Positions 35,986 to 44,420 of a stretch of DNA of 46,802 bases are shown in pieces. Position 1 is the stretch's first letter, and the number at the start of each line of letters is the position of its first letter. The notes under the pieces are model-generated. The model saw only the letters and a program-made list of their open reading frames with translations. It was not told the DNA's origin and ran no database searches. Source of the DNA: Microcystis aeruginosa W13-11 (GTDB taxonomy: Bacteria; Cyanobacteriota; Cyanobacteriia; Cyanobacteriales; Microcystaceae); the NCBI GenBank assembly GCA_009995705.1, contig JAADBR010000013.1:1-46802 (forward strand), written 5' to 3'. A program made the translations under genes and the position numbers.

Positions 35986-37350
35986 ATGCCCTGTCATTTA
36001 TCCCTCAATCAACTAGCTCAATTATTGTCCTTACAAGATAAGGCTGACATAAGTTTTATACCTGATAGTTTAGTATCTGGTATTAATACTGATAGCCGTA
36101 GTATTGATTCAGGACAAGCATTTTTGGCCTTAAAAGGTGATAATTTTAATGGTCATGATTTTATCGATATGGCTATCGCAAGAGGAGCGGCGACCTTGAT
36201 TGTTGATCAGCCAGTGTCGGTCAATTCTTCTAAAAATATTCCCGTATTCCTAGTTAAGAATACCCTAGAAACCTATCAGCAATTAGCCCATTGGTGGCGC
36301 AATCAATTTACTATACCCGTGATTGCTATTACGGGATCGGTGGGAAAAACTACCACTAAGGAATTAATCGCCTCCGTATTAGCAACCCAGGGAAAAGTAC
36401 ACAAAACCCTGGCTAATTATAACAATGAGATCGGAGTGCCAAAAACTCTCCTCGAACTGGACGAAACTCACGATAGTGCCGTAATCGAGATGGGAATGCG
36501 GGGACGGGGAGAAATTGCCCTGCTCGCTCAAATCGCCCAACCGACGATCGCAGTGATTACTAATGTGGGAACCGCTCACATCGGTCGTTTGGGGTCGGAA
36601 GATGCGATCGCAGAGGCCAAATGCGAGTTATTGTCCGAGTCCCCTTCTAGTAGTATAGCTGTTCTTAACTACGATCACCCTTTACTTACGGAAACAGCTA
36701 AACGGGTATGGCAGGGGGAAACAATTACCTATGGCTTCTCTGGCGGCGATATAGTCGGGGAATTACTAGATTTAACTACTTTACGAGTCAATGGACTAGA
36801 TTTTAACTTACCCTTATCCGGTCGTCATCACGCTTTAAATTTTATGGCAGCCTTGGCTGTAGCGGAAATTTTAGGCATCGATTGGACTTGTTTGCAACAG
36901 GGAATTAAGGTTAATTTACCCAGTGGTCGGGCCAAACGTTACCAATTAACCCCCGATATCCTACTCCTTGATGAAACCTATAACGCCGGTCTAGAATCAA
37001 TGTTAGCGGCCTTGGATTTGCTGAAAGCTACCCCTGGCCAGCGTCATATTGCTGTTTTAGGCACGATGAAGGAGTTAGGGTCTTTTTCGGAGCAATTACA
37101 TCGCCAAGTGGGTGAGAGAGTGCAAAAACTAGGCATAGATCGCTTGTTTGTCTTGGTGGACGAACCAGAAGCTAAGTTTATTGCTGAGTCGGCTACTGGG
37201 GTCGCTTGCGAATGTTTTCAAACTCGCGCAGACTTAATTAATCGTTTAAAGGAAGTGATCGATTTTGGCGATCGCATTTTATGCAAGGCTTCCCATTCCG
37301 TTGGTTTGAATCGGGTGGTGGAGGAGTTAATCAGTGATATTGGGAGTTAG
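35986..37350 (+). CDS. murF: UDP-N-acetylmuramoyl-tripeptide--D-alanyl-D-alanine ligase
   Basis: 454 residues from ATG. A TTG two codons earlier is also in frame. Adds D-Ala-D-Ala to the UDP-MurNAc-tripeptide, the last cytoplasmic step of precursor synthesis. Features: GINTDSRSIDSGQAFLALKG, ATP loop AITGSVGKTTTKELIASVL, NYNNEIGVPKTLLELDE, VIEMGMRGRGEIALLAQIA, then HHALNFMAALAVAEIL and the C-terminal DETYNAGLESMLAALDLL. Downstream a broken secreted-protein gene starts within 8 bases of its stop. Confidence 0.97.
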   Translation: MPCHLSLNQLAQLLSLQDKADISFIPDSLVSGINTDSRSIDSGQAFLALKGDNFNGHDFIDMAIARGAATLIVDQPVSVNSSKNIPVFLVKNTLETYQQLAHWWRNQFTIPVIAITGSVGKTTTKELIASVLATQGKVHKTLANYNNEIGVPKTLLELDETHDSAVIEMGMRGRGEIALLAQIAQPTIAVITNVGTAHIGRLGSEDAIAEAKCELLSESPSSSIAVLNYDHPLLTETAKRVWQGETITYGFSGGDIVGELLDLTTLRVNGLDFNLPLSGRHHALNFMAALAVAEILGIDWTCLQQGIKVNLPSGRAKRYQLTPDILLLDETYNAGLESMLAALDLLKATPGQRHIAVLGTMKELGSFSEQLHRQVGERVQKLGIDRLFVLVDEPEAKFIAESATGVACECFQTRADLINRLKEVIDFGDRILCKASHSVGLNRVVEELISDIGS

Positions 37351-37357
37351 GGACGAG

Positions 37358-37694
37358 ATGTTAAAGAAGAGAGCATTTTTTAGCAAGAATAGCCGATTAA
37401 AAACTGTTTTTTCAGGGATTTTAGTTCTATTTTTCGGCCGTGCAGGGCTCTTTTGCTCAAGAATCGGGACGACTGGAGACTCATCTCCCAGATCTCATTG
37501 GTTTAGCTTGGGTGGAAGCAGATATTTTTCTAGGGGTTCACGATGCCAAAAATAAGGGTACTAGAGTTTTAGTCACCCTCATCCCGGAGGAGACAAACTC
37601 GGATTTCTGGCAAAAAGTCAGCGAAACTGCTCTCGCTAAGATTTGGGATAATCTGGAAGAACACATCTATCATGAAAACTCAAATAATCGATAA
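37358..37694 (+). pseudogene. Frameshifted, truncated secreted protein (phytase/DUF3616-like start)
   Basis: From ATG 37358 one frame encodes a signal-peptide start (MLKKRAFFSKNSRLKTVFSG, then ILVLFF). From about 37440 a second frame continues with VQGSFAQESGRLETHLPDLI, GLAWVEADIFLGVHDAKNKG and TRVLVTLIPEETN. A single-base change near 37435-37440 would join hydrophobic core and cleavage region SFA. The DLIGLAWVEADIFLGVHDAK text resembles the first blade of secreted phytase-like/DUF3616 beta-propellers (SGLAWxxGDxFLxVHDAKN), but only about 70 residues remain, so most of the propeller is lost. The end overlaps the next gene by 23 bases. Confidence 0.6.
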
Positions 37695-38529
37695 AACAAT
37701 CACTGTCCGCGGTGTTCCCCACTATTACGAGTGGATTCGGGGGTCAGAATCTGCCCAGAAAAAGCCAGTCATGGTGTTTATTCATGGTTGGGGAGGATCG
37801 GGACGCTATTGGCGATCAACGGCTGCGGCAATTTGCGATCGCTTTGATTGTTTATTGTACGATATGCGCGGTTTTGGTCGATCTAAATTGCCAGAAAAAT
37901 CCCCCGATCTTTCCTACGATTTAGAAGAATATGCCCTTGATTTAGCCCTGTTTTTAGATAGTTTGGAAATTGAAAAAATCTATCTCAATAGTCACTCTAT
38001 GGGGGCATCGGTGGCGACCTTTTTTATTGCTATGTACCCCGAAAGAGTAGTCAAAGCAATTTTAACCTGTAATGGTATTTTTGAGTATAATAAAGCGGCT
38101 TTTGCTGCCTTCCATAAATTTGGTAAGTATGTGGTACAGTTTCGTTATGATTGGTTTTTAAAAGTACCTTTTGCCGATCGATTATTTATGGCGAGATTTT
38201 TGCATCGATCGATCCCAAAATCAGAAAGAATTGCTTTTTTAGAAGATTTTTTAGCGGCAGATTACGAGGCCGCCCTAGGCACAATTTATACATCTGTGAG
38301 TAAAAAAGCAGTGGAAATTATGCCAGATAAATTTGCTGAGATTAAGGTACCAACTCTTTTGGTATCAGGGGAAAAAGACATTATTATCCCCGCCAAAATG
38401 GGCAAAATGGCGGCGGATTTGAATAATAATATCCGGTATGTGGAGATGGCTAATACGGCTCACTTTCCCATGTTAGAAGATGCCCCTACTTATCTACAAA
38501 AATTGCAAGATTTTTTGGAAATTAATTAG
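37672..38529 (+). CDS. Alpha/beta hydrolase
   Basis: 285 residues, soluble. Oxyanion region FIHGWGGSGRYW (about 37-48), nucleophile serine in NSHSMGAS (about 104-111), acid in LVSGEKDIIIPAKMG near 230-245, and histidine in NTAHFPMLEDAP near 262. Layout is that of the AB_hydrolase_1 family (haloperoxidase/esterase-like). Substrate unknown. It overlaps the preceding broken gene, so it may once have been co-translated with it. Convergent with uppP. Confidence 0.9.
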   Translation: MKTQIIDKTITVRGVPHYYEWIRGSESAQKKPVMVFIHGWGGSGRYWRSTAAAICDRFDCLLYDMRGFGRSKLPEKSPDLSYDLEEYALDLALFLDSLEIEKIYLNSHSMGASVATFFIAMYPERVVKAILTCNGIFEYNKAAFAAFHKFGKYVVQFRYDWFLKVPFADRLFMARFLHRSIPKSERIAFLEDFLAADYEAALGTIYTSVSKKAVEIMPDKFAEIKVPTLLVSGEKDIIIPAKMGKMAADLNNNIRYVEMANTAHFPMLEDAPTYLQKLQDFLEIN

Positions 38530-38541
38530 AATGCCAAAAGG

Positions 38542-39492
38542 TCAGGAAAAACGCCCCAAGGCCACACCAATCAGGATAGTAACCCCAAAAAAGAGACGAT
38601 ACCAGACAAAAACCCAGGTACTCTGTTTTTTGAGATAATCTAATAACCAAGCGATCGAAAGATAGGAAAATATCGCCGAGGAAATTACCCCAATAGCCAG
38701 GGGAATTAATTCACTGGTGTTAATCTGGTCGAGAACTCCTTTAAATTCCACTAAACCCGCTAAAGTTATCGCCGGAATCCCCAACAGAAAGGAAAATCGC
38801 GCCGCTACGGCCCTTTCTAAACCCATGAATAACCCGGCAGTTAAGGTGGACCCAGAACGAGATACCCCCGGTATTAGGGCTAAAGCTTGGGCTAATCCCA
38901 TTAAAACCCCGTCTTTTTGTCGCAAAGTCTCAAAACTGCGTTTATGTTTCCCGATTTTTTCGGACGTACCTAAGAGTAAAGCCATGACTATGGAGGCACT
39001 GGCGATCGCTGTCATGCTTCTCAGGGGGGAGTTATCTAAATCGGGAATGAAAAGTTTCATTAACAAACCGAAGAAAACGATCGGAATTGTGCCTAGGATA
39101 ATCCCCACGGCTAAACGAAAATCCTGGGAACGATAATCGGAACTAGCCACTGCTTTCACCATTCCCGTGGATATTTGCCTTAAATCCTGCCAAAAATAGG
39201 ACAATACCGCCGCAATACTGCCCAATTGAATCACTGCTGTATAGGTGACACCGGGATCTCCCCAACCCAAAAAGACGGGAATCGCTTTTAGATGAGCGGT
39301 ACTGCTAATCGGCAAAAATTCTGTCACTCCCTGCACAAATCCCAAAAAAATCGCCTGTAACCAGTTAATTTTTGCCAGAGGTATGGTGCTAGTGGTTGAT
39401 TGGGCAATGCCGGCGGGTGTAATCGCCAAAATCATCGTTATTATCGCTATTCCTAGCCATTTATAGCTTTTTTTCAGTAAGGAAAACATCAT
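38542..39492 (-). CDS. uppP: Undecaprenyl-diphosphatase
   Basis: 316 residues, integral membrane protein recycling undecaprenyl pyrophosphate, the carrier for cell-wall and polysaccharide units. An N-terminal extension with a signal-like helix (about 1-35) precedes the family core: GFVQGVTEFLPISSTAHLKA (motif with Glu and Ser), then IPGVSRSGSTLTAGLFMGLE near 210-228. Eight membrane segments are visible. Bacitracin resistance is linked to this family (BacA). Confidence 0.96.
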   Translation of the reverse strand: MMFSLLKKSYKWLGIAIITMILAITPAGIAQSTTSTIPLAKINWLQAIFLGFVQGVTEFLPISSTAHLKAIPVFLGWGDPGVTYTAVIQLGSIAAVLSYFWQDLRQISTGMVKAVASSDYRSQDFRLAVGIILGTIPIVFFGLLMKLFIPDLDNSPLRSMTAIASASIVMALLLGTSEKIGKHKRSFETLRQKDGVLMGLAQALALIPGVSRSGSTLTAGLFMGLERAVAARFSFLLGIPAITLAGLVEFKGVLDQINTSELIPLAIGVISSAIFSYLSIAWLLDYLKKQSTWVFVWYRLFFGVTILIGVALGRFS

Positions 39493-39611
39493 TTTTCAGT
39501 AAAAAAAGGGATGGGGTGTAGGTTTTGGGGTATGGGGGTTAGGGAAATTAACTAATCAATATTACTGCCTTTTGTCTATCTCCTATCTCCTGATTTAAGT
39601 ATAAATACTTG

Positions 39612-39641
39612 TTGACAACTCATAGTCGTTATGAGTATATT
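39612..39641 (+). promoter_or_regulatory. Promoter of the Prx-Grx gene with operator in the spacer
   Basis: Consensus TTGACA (39612-39617) and TATATT (39636-39641) are 18 bp apart. The spacer is almost filled by ACTCATAGTCGTTATGAGT (39618-39636), a perfect 7-bp inverted repeat with a 5-bp centre. A bound repressor would block the promoter directly. A related half, ACTCGAAATGAGT (39654-39666), lies downstream. The regulator is not known from this sequence. A peroxide-responsive or other redox regulator is a guess from the gene served. Confidence 0.72.
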
Positions 39642-39694
39642 TGATTTAGACAAACTCGAAATGAGTACGACTTAGCCCTTAGGAGTTGACGATT

Positions 39695-40426
39695 ATGCTA
39701 CCAAACCGAGAAGGACAGAGAGTTGCCGATGTCACCTTTCCCGTGCGTCAAAATAATCAATGGGTGAACATCACCAGCGAGGAATTATTCAAAGGAAAAA
39801 CCGTTGTTCTTTTTGCCCTACCCGGGGCATTCACTCCCACCTGTTCCACCTCCCATTTACCCGGATATAACGAATTAGCCCCAGTTTTTCGAGAAAATGG
39901 CGTAGATGCTATTGTTTGCTTGTCGGTGAATGATACTTTTGTCATGAACGAGTGGGCAAAGGACCAAGAATGTGATAATGTCGTCTTGATTCCCGACGGT
40001 AACGGCGAATTTAGCGCAGGAATGGGGATGTTAGTCGATAAAGCTGACTTAGGTTTCGGTAAACGTTCTTGGCGCTATTCGATGCTAGTCAAAGATGGTG
40101 TTATCGAGAAAATGTTCATCGAACCGGAAGAACCGGGAGATCCTTTCAAAGTCTCCGATGCGGAAACGATGTTACACTACATCAACCCAGAAGCCAAAAA
40201 ACCGCCTTTAGTCTCTCTTTTCTCGAAAGTGGGCTGTCCCTACTGCCTCCGGGCTAAGAAAATGTTAGAAGAAAAAGGCCTACAATACGAAGAAATTATC
40301 CTCGGACGCGATGCCACCAGTCGTTCTCTGCGGGCCATGAGTGGTAATACCACCACCCCACAAGTCTTCATTAACGGCCAATTAATTGGCGGTTCGGAAG
40401 AATTAGCGGCTTATTTAGGAGCTTAA
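39695..40426 (+). CDS. Peroxiredoxin-glutaredoxin fusion (Prx5-Grx)
   Basis: 243 residues, peroxidase that carries its own reductant domain. Prx5 part about 1-160 with peroxidatic Cys in [17 protein letters not shown]. Grx part about 170-243 with [17 protein letters not shown], then [20 protein letters not shown]. This hybrid is found in some pathogens and cyanobacteria, and uses glutathione. Start is ATG with AGGAG 9 bases upstream. An in-frame TTG three codons before abuts that site and is not preferred. Next gene downstream is dps, so both serve peroxide defence. Confidence 0.95.
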   Translation: MLPNREGQRVADVTFPVRQNNQWVNITSEELFKGKTVVLFALPGAFTPTCSTSHLPGYNELAPVFRENGVDAIVCLSVNDTFVMNEWAKDQECDNVVLIPDGNGEFSAGMGMLVDKADLGFGKRSWRYSMLVKDGVIEKMFIEPEEPGDPFKVSDAETMLHYINPEAKKPPLVSLFSKVGCPYCLRAKKMLEEKGLQYEEIILGRDATSRSLRAMSGNTTTPQVFINGQLIGGSEELAAYLGA

Positions 40427-40808
40427 TTAATTAAGCTATCAGCTGTCAGCTTCTGATTTTTCAATTAATTAGGCATTTTTCGGCTCTCTTATTCTCTGTG
40501 TGATAAGTTTAACTTATATAGGAGCGATCAATCTTTGTGTCCTTTGTGTCTTTGTGGTTCGTTCCACTCGCTCGCCCGCAGGACTGTATCTTAGAATACA
40601 TTTTACCCACCAAACCGAAGAGAGCCATTTTTCTAGTTATCAACACTATTATCTAGCTGACGGCTGACGGCTGAGGGCGATGTTAATCGATTCTTAAAGG
40701 GGATATGTATAGCTTGAGCTTAATTGTAGGATCAAAATCAGTCCCCTCTACACGGACACAAGTGAGAAAATTATCGAGTATTCTGTTAACTGATCAAGGA
40801 GAAAGATT
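40427..40808. other. Intergenic region upstream of dps
   Basis: No gene seen in about 380 bases. AGCTATCAGCTGTCAGCTTC at about 40434-40453 and CTAGCTGACGGCTGACGGCT near 40654 are short repeat-like pieces, and TTTGTGTCCTTTGTGTCTTT near 40535 is a second low-complexity piece. The last 100 bases should hold the dps promoter. An AAGGAG site lies directly before its ATG. Confidence 0.4.
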
Positions 40809-41342
40809 ATGGTAGCCACTCCAGTCAAAACCAAAACCACGGGACAATACTACGCCACCCGCATCGATTTAGCATTAGATATCCGCAAAGCTATGGTTGA
40901 AATCTTAAGCCAAACCCTTGCCGCTAGTTTAGACCTAAAAACTCAGGTTAAACAAGCCCACTGGAATGTAAAAGGTTTAAATTTCTACCAATTGCATAGC
41001 CTCTTCGACGAAATGGCCACGGAATTAGAAGGCTATGGGGACATGGTAGCAGAACGGATTACCGCTTTAGGTGGAACCGCTTTGGGAACAGCACGCATCG
41101 CTGCCGCTAACTCGATTCTGCCGGAATATCCGGCTGATATCGTCGATGGTAGTGAACATATCGTTGCTTTAGCCGAACGTTATGCATTATACGCTTCCCA
41201 TCTTCGTTCTGCTATTGATACTACTGGCAATCAAGGGGATGCCGACACAGCAGATCTCTATACGGAAATCTCCCGGGACATCGATAAACGTCTCTGGTTC
41301 CTAGAAGCGCATCTGATTAAATCGGAAGATGTTATCGGTTAA
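40809..41342 (+). CDS. dps: Dps-family ferritin-like DNA-protection protein
   Basis: 177 residues, forms 12-subunit shells that oxidise Fe2+ with peroxide and shield DNA. Ferroxidase ligands are visible at the dimer interface: QAHWNVKGLNFYQLHSLFDE (His, then His...Asp...Glu) followed by MATELEGYGDMVAERITALGG. The four-helix bundle pattern covers about 25-175. The ribosome binding site AAGGAG is 7 bases before ATG. A hairpin follows the stop. Confidence 0.94.
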   Translation: MVATPVKTKTTGQYYATRIDLALDIRKAMVEILSQTLAASLDLKTQVKQAHWNVKGLNFYQLHSLFDEMATELEGYGDMVAERITALGGTALGTARIAAANSILPEYPADIVDGSEHIVALAERYALYASHLRSAIDTTGNQGDADTADLYTEISRDIDKRLWFLEAHLIKSEDVIG

Positions 41343-41358
41343 ATATAGATAAATTTGG

Positions 41359-41384
41359 GGTGTGTTAACGTAGCTTAATACACC
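41359..41384 (+). terminator. Terminator-like hairpin after dps
   Basis: GGTGTGTTAA and TTAATACACC form a 10-bp stem with one mismatch and a 6-base loop, followed by TTAAATTCT, 17 bases after the dps stop codon. Confidence 0.65.
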
Positions 41385-41419
41385 TTAAATTCTCGTAATC
41401 GGTAAACGTAGCCAATCAC

Positions 41420-41526
41420 TTATAGTCATTTCAATTAAAATTGAGAATATCAATCCCAGAGTTCATAAGGGTTTTGAAGAATTTTGTCGGTCTAGACTGT
41501 ATCAGACTTATCTGAAATGACTATAA
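41420..41526. mobile_element. 107-bp MITE-like element with perfect 14-bp terminal inverted repeats
   Basis: TTATAGTCATTTCA at 41420-41433 and TGAAATGACTATAA at 41513-41526 are perfect inverted copies. The inner 79 bases are non-coding. Ends TTATAG...CTATAA are compatible with a TA target duplication, typical of IS630/Tc1-type elements, so it may be moved by such a transposase elsewhere in the genome (inference). It ends three bases before the CobT-like gene's stop codon side, between that gene and dps. Confidence 0.72.
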
Positions 41527-41529
41527 CTA

Positions 41530-42603
41530 CTATAGTTGAAACCCGATTAAATTTTCGATCGCCTTGACCAAATCTTGATTAGTCCAATTCTGGTACAGAT
41601 AAGCAGCGATCGCACATCCCCCCGCACCGACTCCTTCCTTGACGAAACCTTCTTCATAAGCTTGCAAAACCGGGTATTTAGAGGCAGAAAAATCTAATTT
41701 TGTGGCTAATAGGGGTATTTTTCCGATCAGGCGGGCTAATCCAACCGTATCCCCCGTTTTATCTTCCACTACCCAGCGAGTTGTCCCGACGATGATATTT
41801 TCCCAGTTAACCGGATAGGCATATTTAGTCACTAGAGCTTGAATTAAAGCAGAAACGGCTAACATTTGGGTTCCTCCGGCGAGGAGTACCCCACCCTGCC
41901 CACTGGCGGCGATGGCCATGCCAGCGACGAAAATCTGCTGAGGATCGCCTAGGGCGGCGATTACCTCAAAAGGATCAAAAATTTCTTTTCGGGCTAATCC
42001 CTGCTCAACTATTGCCTGTTTCTGGGCATGATTGCACTGGGGATGGCTGCTATTAACTTTGCCTTTGGCTTGATAACCCAATCCCGTTAAAATAGCGAGG
42101 GCGGTGGTGGTGCCACCGACCACACACTCGCCGATAATTAGATAACTAGACTCGCGGGCTAATTTTTCTCCCCAGGTTAGTCCTTGGGCGAACAGGTGTT
42201 TTACTATGGGGAGATCTAGGGCGCGGCCAGTGGAGAGACAACGGGCCGGTTGTCCCCCTAGTTCGATATAATCGACGGCCGGGGGCAAGGGTAAACCGGC
42301 GTTAAAAACCCAGACGGGAATGGCTAATTTTTCCACTACGGCGCGGGTAATATAGGCAGGGGAGGCCCCCACCGTTAGGGGGGGTAAGGGATAACGGGGA
42401 TGGGGTGAAACTCCTTTAACGATAAATTCGGCATCGGCGATCGCAGTATATTTTCTATCTTCCGGGGTAGCGCCTGCGGTGGAGATTCCGGGGATTAATC
42501 CCGTCTCGGTAAACCCCAAAACTAGGGCAAATATTGGACAAGATTTTTGATGGCGCTCTAACCAATTTTGCCCCCGTTCGATTTCCGTGTAAATTTTAAT
42601 CAT
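41530..42603 (-). CDS. CobT-like nicotinate-nucleotide phosphoribosyltransferase (TIGR00303 type)
   Basis: 357 residues. It resembles the cyanobacterial/archaeal group annotated as nicotinate mononucleotide-dependent phosphoribosyltransferase CobT: FALVLGFTETGLIPGISTAG, SYLIIGECVVGGTTTALAIL, GLGYQAKGKVNSSHPQCNHA and ASGQGGVLLAGGTQMLAVSA. These enzymes would activate the lower ligand of cobamides. It is distant from classical CobT, and cyanobacteria mostly make pseudocobalamin with adenine, so the true substrate is uncertain. ATG start, alone, next to a toxin-antitoxin remnant. Confidence 0.85.
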   Translation of the reverse strand: MIKIYTEIERGQNWLERHQKSCPIFALVLGFTETGLIPGISTAGATPEDRKYTAIADAEFIVKGVSPHPRYPLPPLTVGASPAYITRAVVEKLAIPVWVFNAGLPLPPAVDYIELGGQPARCLSTGRALDLPIVKHLFAQGLTWGEKLARESSYLIIGECVVGGTTTALAILTGLGYQAKGKVNSSHPQCNHAQKQAIVEQGLARKEIFDPFEVIAALGDPQQIFVAGMAIAASGQGGVLLAGGTQMLAVSALIQALVTKYAYPVNWENIIVGTTRWVVEDKTGDTVGLARLIGKIPLLATKLDFSASKYPVLQAYEEGFVKEGVGAGGCAIAAYLYQNWTNQDLVKAIENLIGFQL

Positions 42604-42627
42604 CTGTTGATTTTGTCCTCTTACTTA

Positions 42628-43041
42628 TCACTCTTTCGCTCTCTCCATGAGATGATCTTTGATTTCGACATATTTAGGAAATAAGTTATCAATACTAGCC
42701 AGTTTTGCCCCGTATGCTAAGGCTGTAGCCATAATAATACGGTCAAAAGGATCTTTGTGAATGGGAGATAAATTAACGGCTCTAATGGCAATTGCCGGGG
42801 TAATTGAAAATATATCTATTTTAGCCGGTGTTAAAGCTTGTTGAATCCCCTCTTGAAGAGGACAACTTAATTCTAATCTTCCCCGTTGGTTAGCAAGGGC
42901 TATTTAATAACAAGAAATGGGGGAAACTCCGAGAGATTCTGCTAACTCAAATTTTTCTAGCCAATGCTCGGGAAATCTGTCAAAATTGCCATTTATTAAC
43001 CACAACCAAATATGAGTATCAAGCACAATTACTTCAGACAT
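42628..43041 (-). pseudogene. VapC-type PIN-domain toxin with one internal stop
   Basis: From ATG 43041 the frame reads MSEVIVLDTHIWLWLINGNF, then ...SPISCY, a TAA at 42906-42904 (codon 46), then IALANQRGRLELSCPLQEGI, PIHKDPFDRIIMATALAYGA and ends at TGA 42628. PIN acidic residues are visible (Asp8, and Asp in KDPFDRII). Intact relatives have Glu in the ISCWEIA-type motif at the stop position, so GAA to TAA is the likely change. The start overlaps the antitoxin stop by 13 bases, the usual coupling. Confidence 0.88.
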
Positions 43042-43262
43042 TCCCAATCTTCTTCATCTACAATAGGACTGACCATATCACCTAGTATTTTAGCTTTACC
43101 TACCATATTCTCCACTGGAAAACCCCGTTTAAATAAGGATGGTTTTTCTTCTAATAAGTTGTTTTTGCTGGCGGTGAAATTTTTAATTAATTGATAAAGT
43201 TCATCCAGTTGTTCTTGGGGTAAATTATCAATTGCTGTTTGAATAAGTTCTTTAACAGTCAT
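43029..43262 (-). CDS. Antitoxin-like protein (DUF2281 type) of a VapBC-like pair
   Basis: 77 residues from ATG 43262 (MTVKELIQTAIDNLPQEQLD). The frame is open 19 codons further up, but that segment is unlike the family. An N-terminal helix with LPQEQLDELYQLIKNF fits DUF2281, and the tail (KRGFPVENMVGKAKILGDMV, then DEEDWECLK) fits the toxin-wrapping end of such antitoxins. It is intact while its toxin is interrupted. It may still bind its own promoter (inference). Confidence 0.78.
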   Translation of the reverse strand: MTVKELIQTAIDNLPQEQLDELYQLIKNFTASKNNLLEEKPSLFKRGFPVENMVGKAKILGDMVSPIVDEEDWECLK

Positions 43263-43460
43263 AGTTTTACTTTCTATTGTCTGGACTTTAGTTATATTAT
43301 AACACAACGGTTTATTCAATAAAGGAACTCATCTTGAGATTTTACCTAAAATACCGCAGACTAAAAAGACGCATTTCAACCGCTTATTCTTAGATTAGCG
43401 GAATCTCCCCCAATGCAAGAATGCCTCGTCTCAACAAATAATTTAAACACTTAACAGCTT

Positions 43461-44339
43461 ATGTCTTCCCTGTCTTCTACAATTATCGATAATTGGCGAC
43501 GTTTTTACCGAGATCCCCTGGCAGTAATAGGAGCGATCGCATTAATGATAATTATTCTTGCTGTTCTATTCGGTCCGATTTTCTATCGAGTCCCCATCGA
43601 TACCATTGATTTTAGTCAAACCACCGCTCCCCCTAGTTTAAAACATCTTTTCGGCACTAATGATCTGGGACAGGATCAATTGGCGAGGATTTTGGTGGGG
43701 GGTCGAATTTCCCTGGCGGTGGGGATTGCTGCTATGATGGTGGCGATGATTTTGGGAACGGCGATCGGGGCTATTTCTGGGTTTTACGGGGGGGCGATCG
43801 ATGGCTTATTGATGCGATTAACGGATTTATTTCTATCTTTGCCCCAATTACCCCTACTTTTGCTGATTGTCTATCTATTTCGCGATAGTATCAAGAAAAT
43901 TGCTGGACCAGAAACGGGTATTTTTATCCTCGTGGTTTTGGTGATCGGGGGTTTAAATTGGATGTCGGTGGCGCGATTGGTGCGGGGAAATTTCTTAAAA
44001 TTACGGGAGATGGAGTTTATCTCGGCTGCAAAAGCTTTGGGGGCAACTCCTTTCCGTTTGATCTGGGTGCATTTATTGCCTAACGTTTTGGGGATGATAA
44101 TCGTGGCAGCCACTTTAGCGGTGGGTAATGCGATTATTACCGAGTCAACCCTGAGTTTTTTGGGTTTGGGTTTCCCCCCCGATGTGCCGACTTGGGGACA
44201 AATGTTATTTAAAGCTAAAGATTACTTGACAACTGCCCCCCATTTGGTCATTTTTCCCGCTCTAGCTATCGTGATCACGGTGTTAAGTATTAATTTTATT
44301 GGTGATGGTTTACGCGATGTCTTTGATCCTAATGTTTGA
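43461..44339 (+). CDS. ABC transporter permease, DppC/OppC type
   Basis: 292 residues, inner-membrane permease for peptides or nickel-like substrates. N-terminal helix about 22-42, then the OppC-N signature GTNDLGQDQLARILVGGRIS, further helices at about 85-110, 125-145, 155-175, 210-235 and 260-280, and the cytoplasmic EAA loop (EFISAAKALGATPFRLIWVH) that docks the ATPase. No ATPase, binding protein or second permease lies next to it. Orphan DppC-like genes are common in cyanobacteria, whose transporter genes are scattered. Confidence 0.92.
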   Translation: MSSLSSTIIDNWRRFYRDPLAVIGAIALMIIILAVLFGPIFYRVPIDTIDFSQTTAPPSLKHLFGTNDLGQDQLARILVGGRISLAVGIAAMMVAMILGTAIGAISGFYGGAIDGLLMRLTDLFLSLPQLPLLLLIVYLFRDSIKKIAGPETGIFILVVLVIGGLNWMSVARLVRGNFLKLREMEFISAAKALGATPFRLIWVHLLPNVLGMIIVAATLAVGNAIITESTLSFLGLGFPPDVPTWGQMLFKAKDYLTTAPHLVIFPALAIVITVLSINFIGDGLRDVFDPNV

Positions 44340-44420
44340 GGAATTGTGGAACTGGATAATTGCCGAAAAGTACCCAGAACCTCTATGATAATCAGTAACG
44401 ATGGTGAGGAAAAAAATACT

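Noticed and set aside
37712..37924. 70-codon plus-strand open frame
   Set aside because: It is an out-of-frame shadow of the alpha/beta hydrolase, which carries the catalytic motifs.
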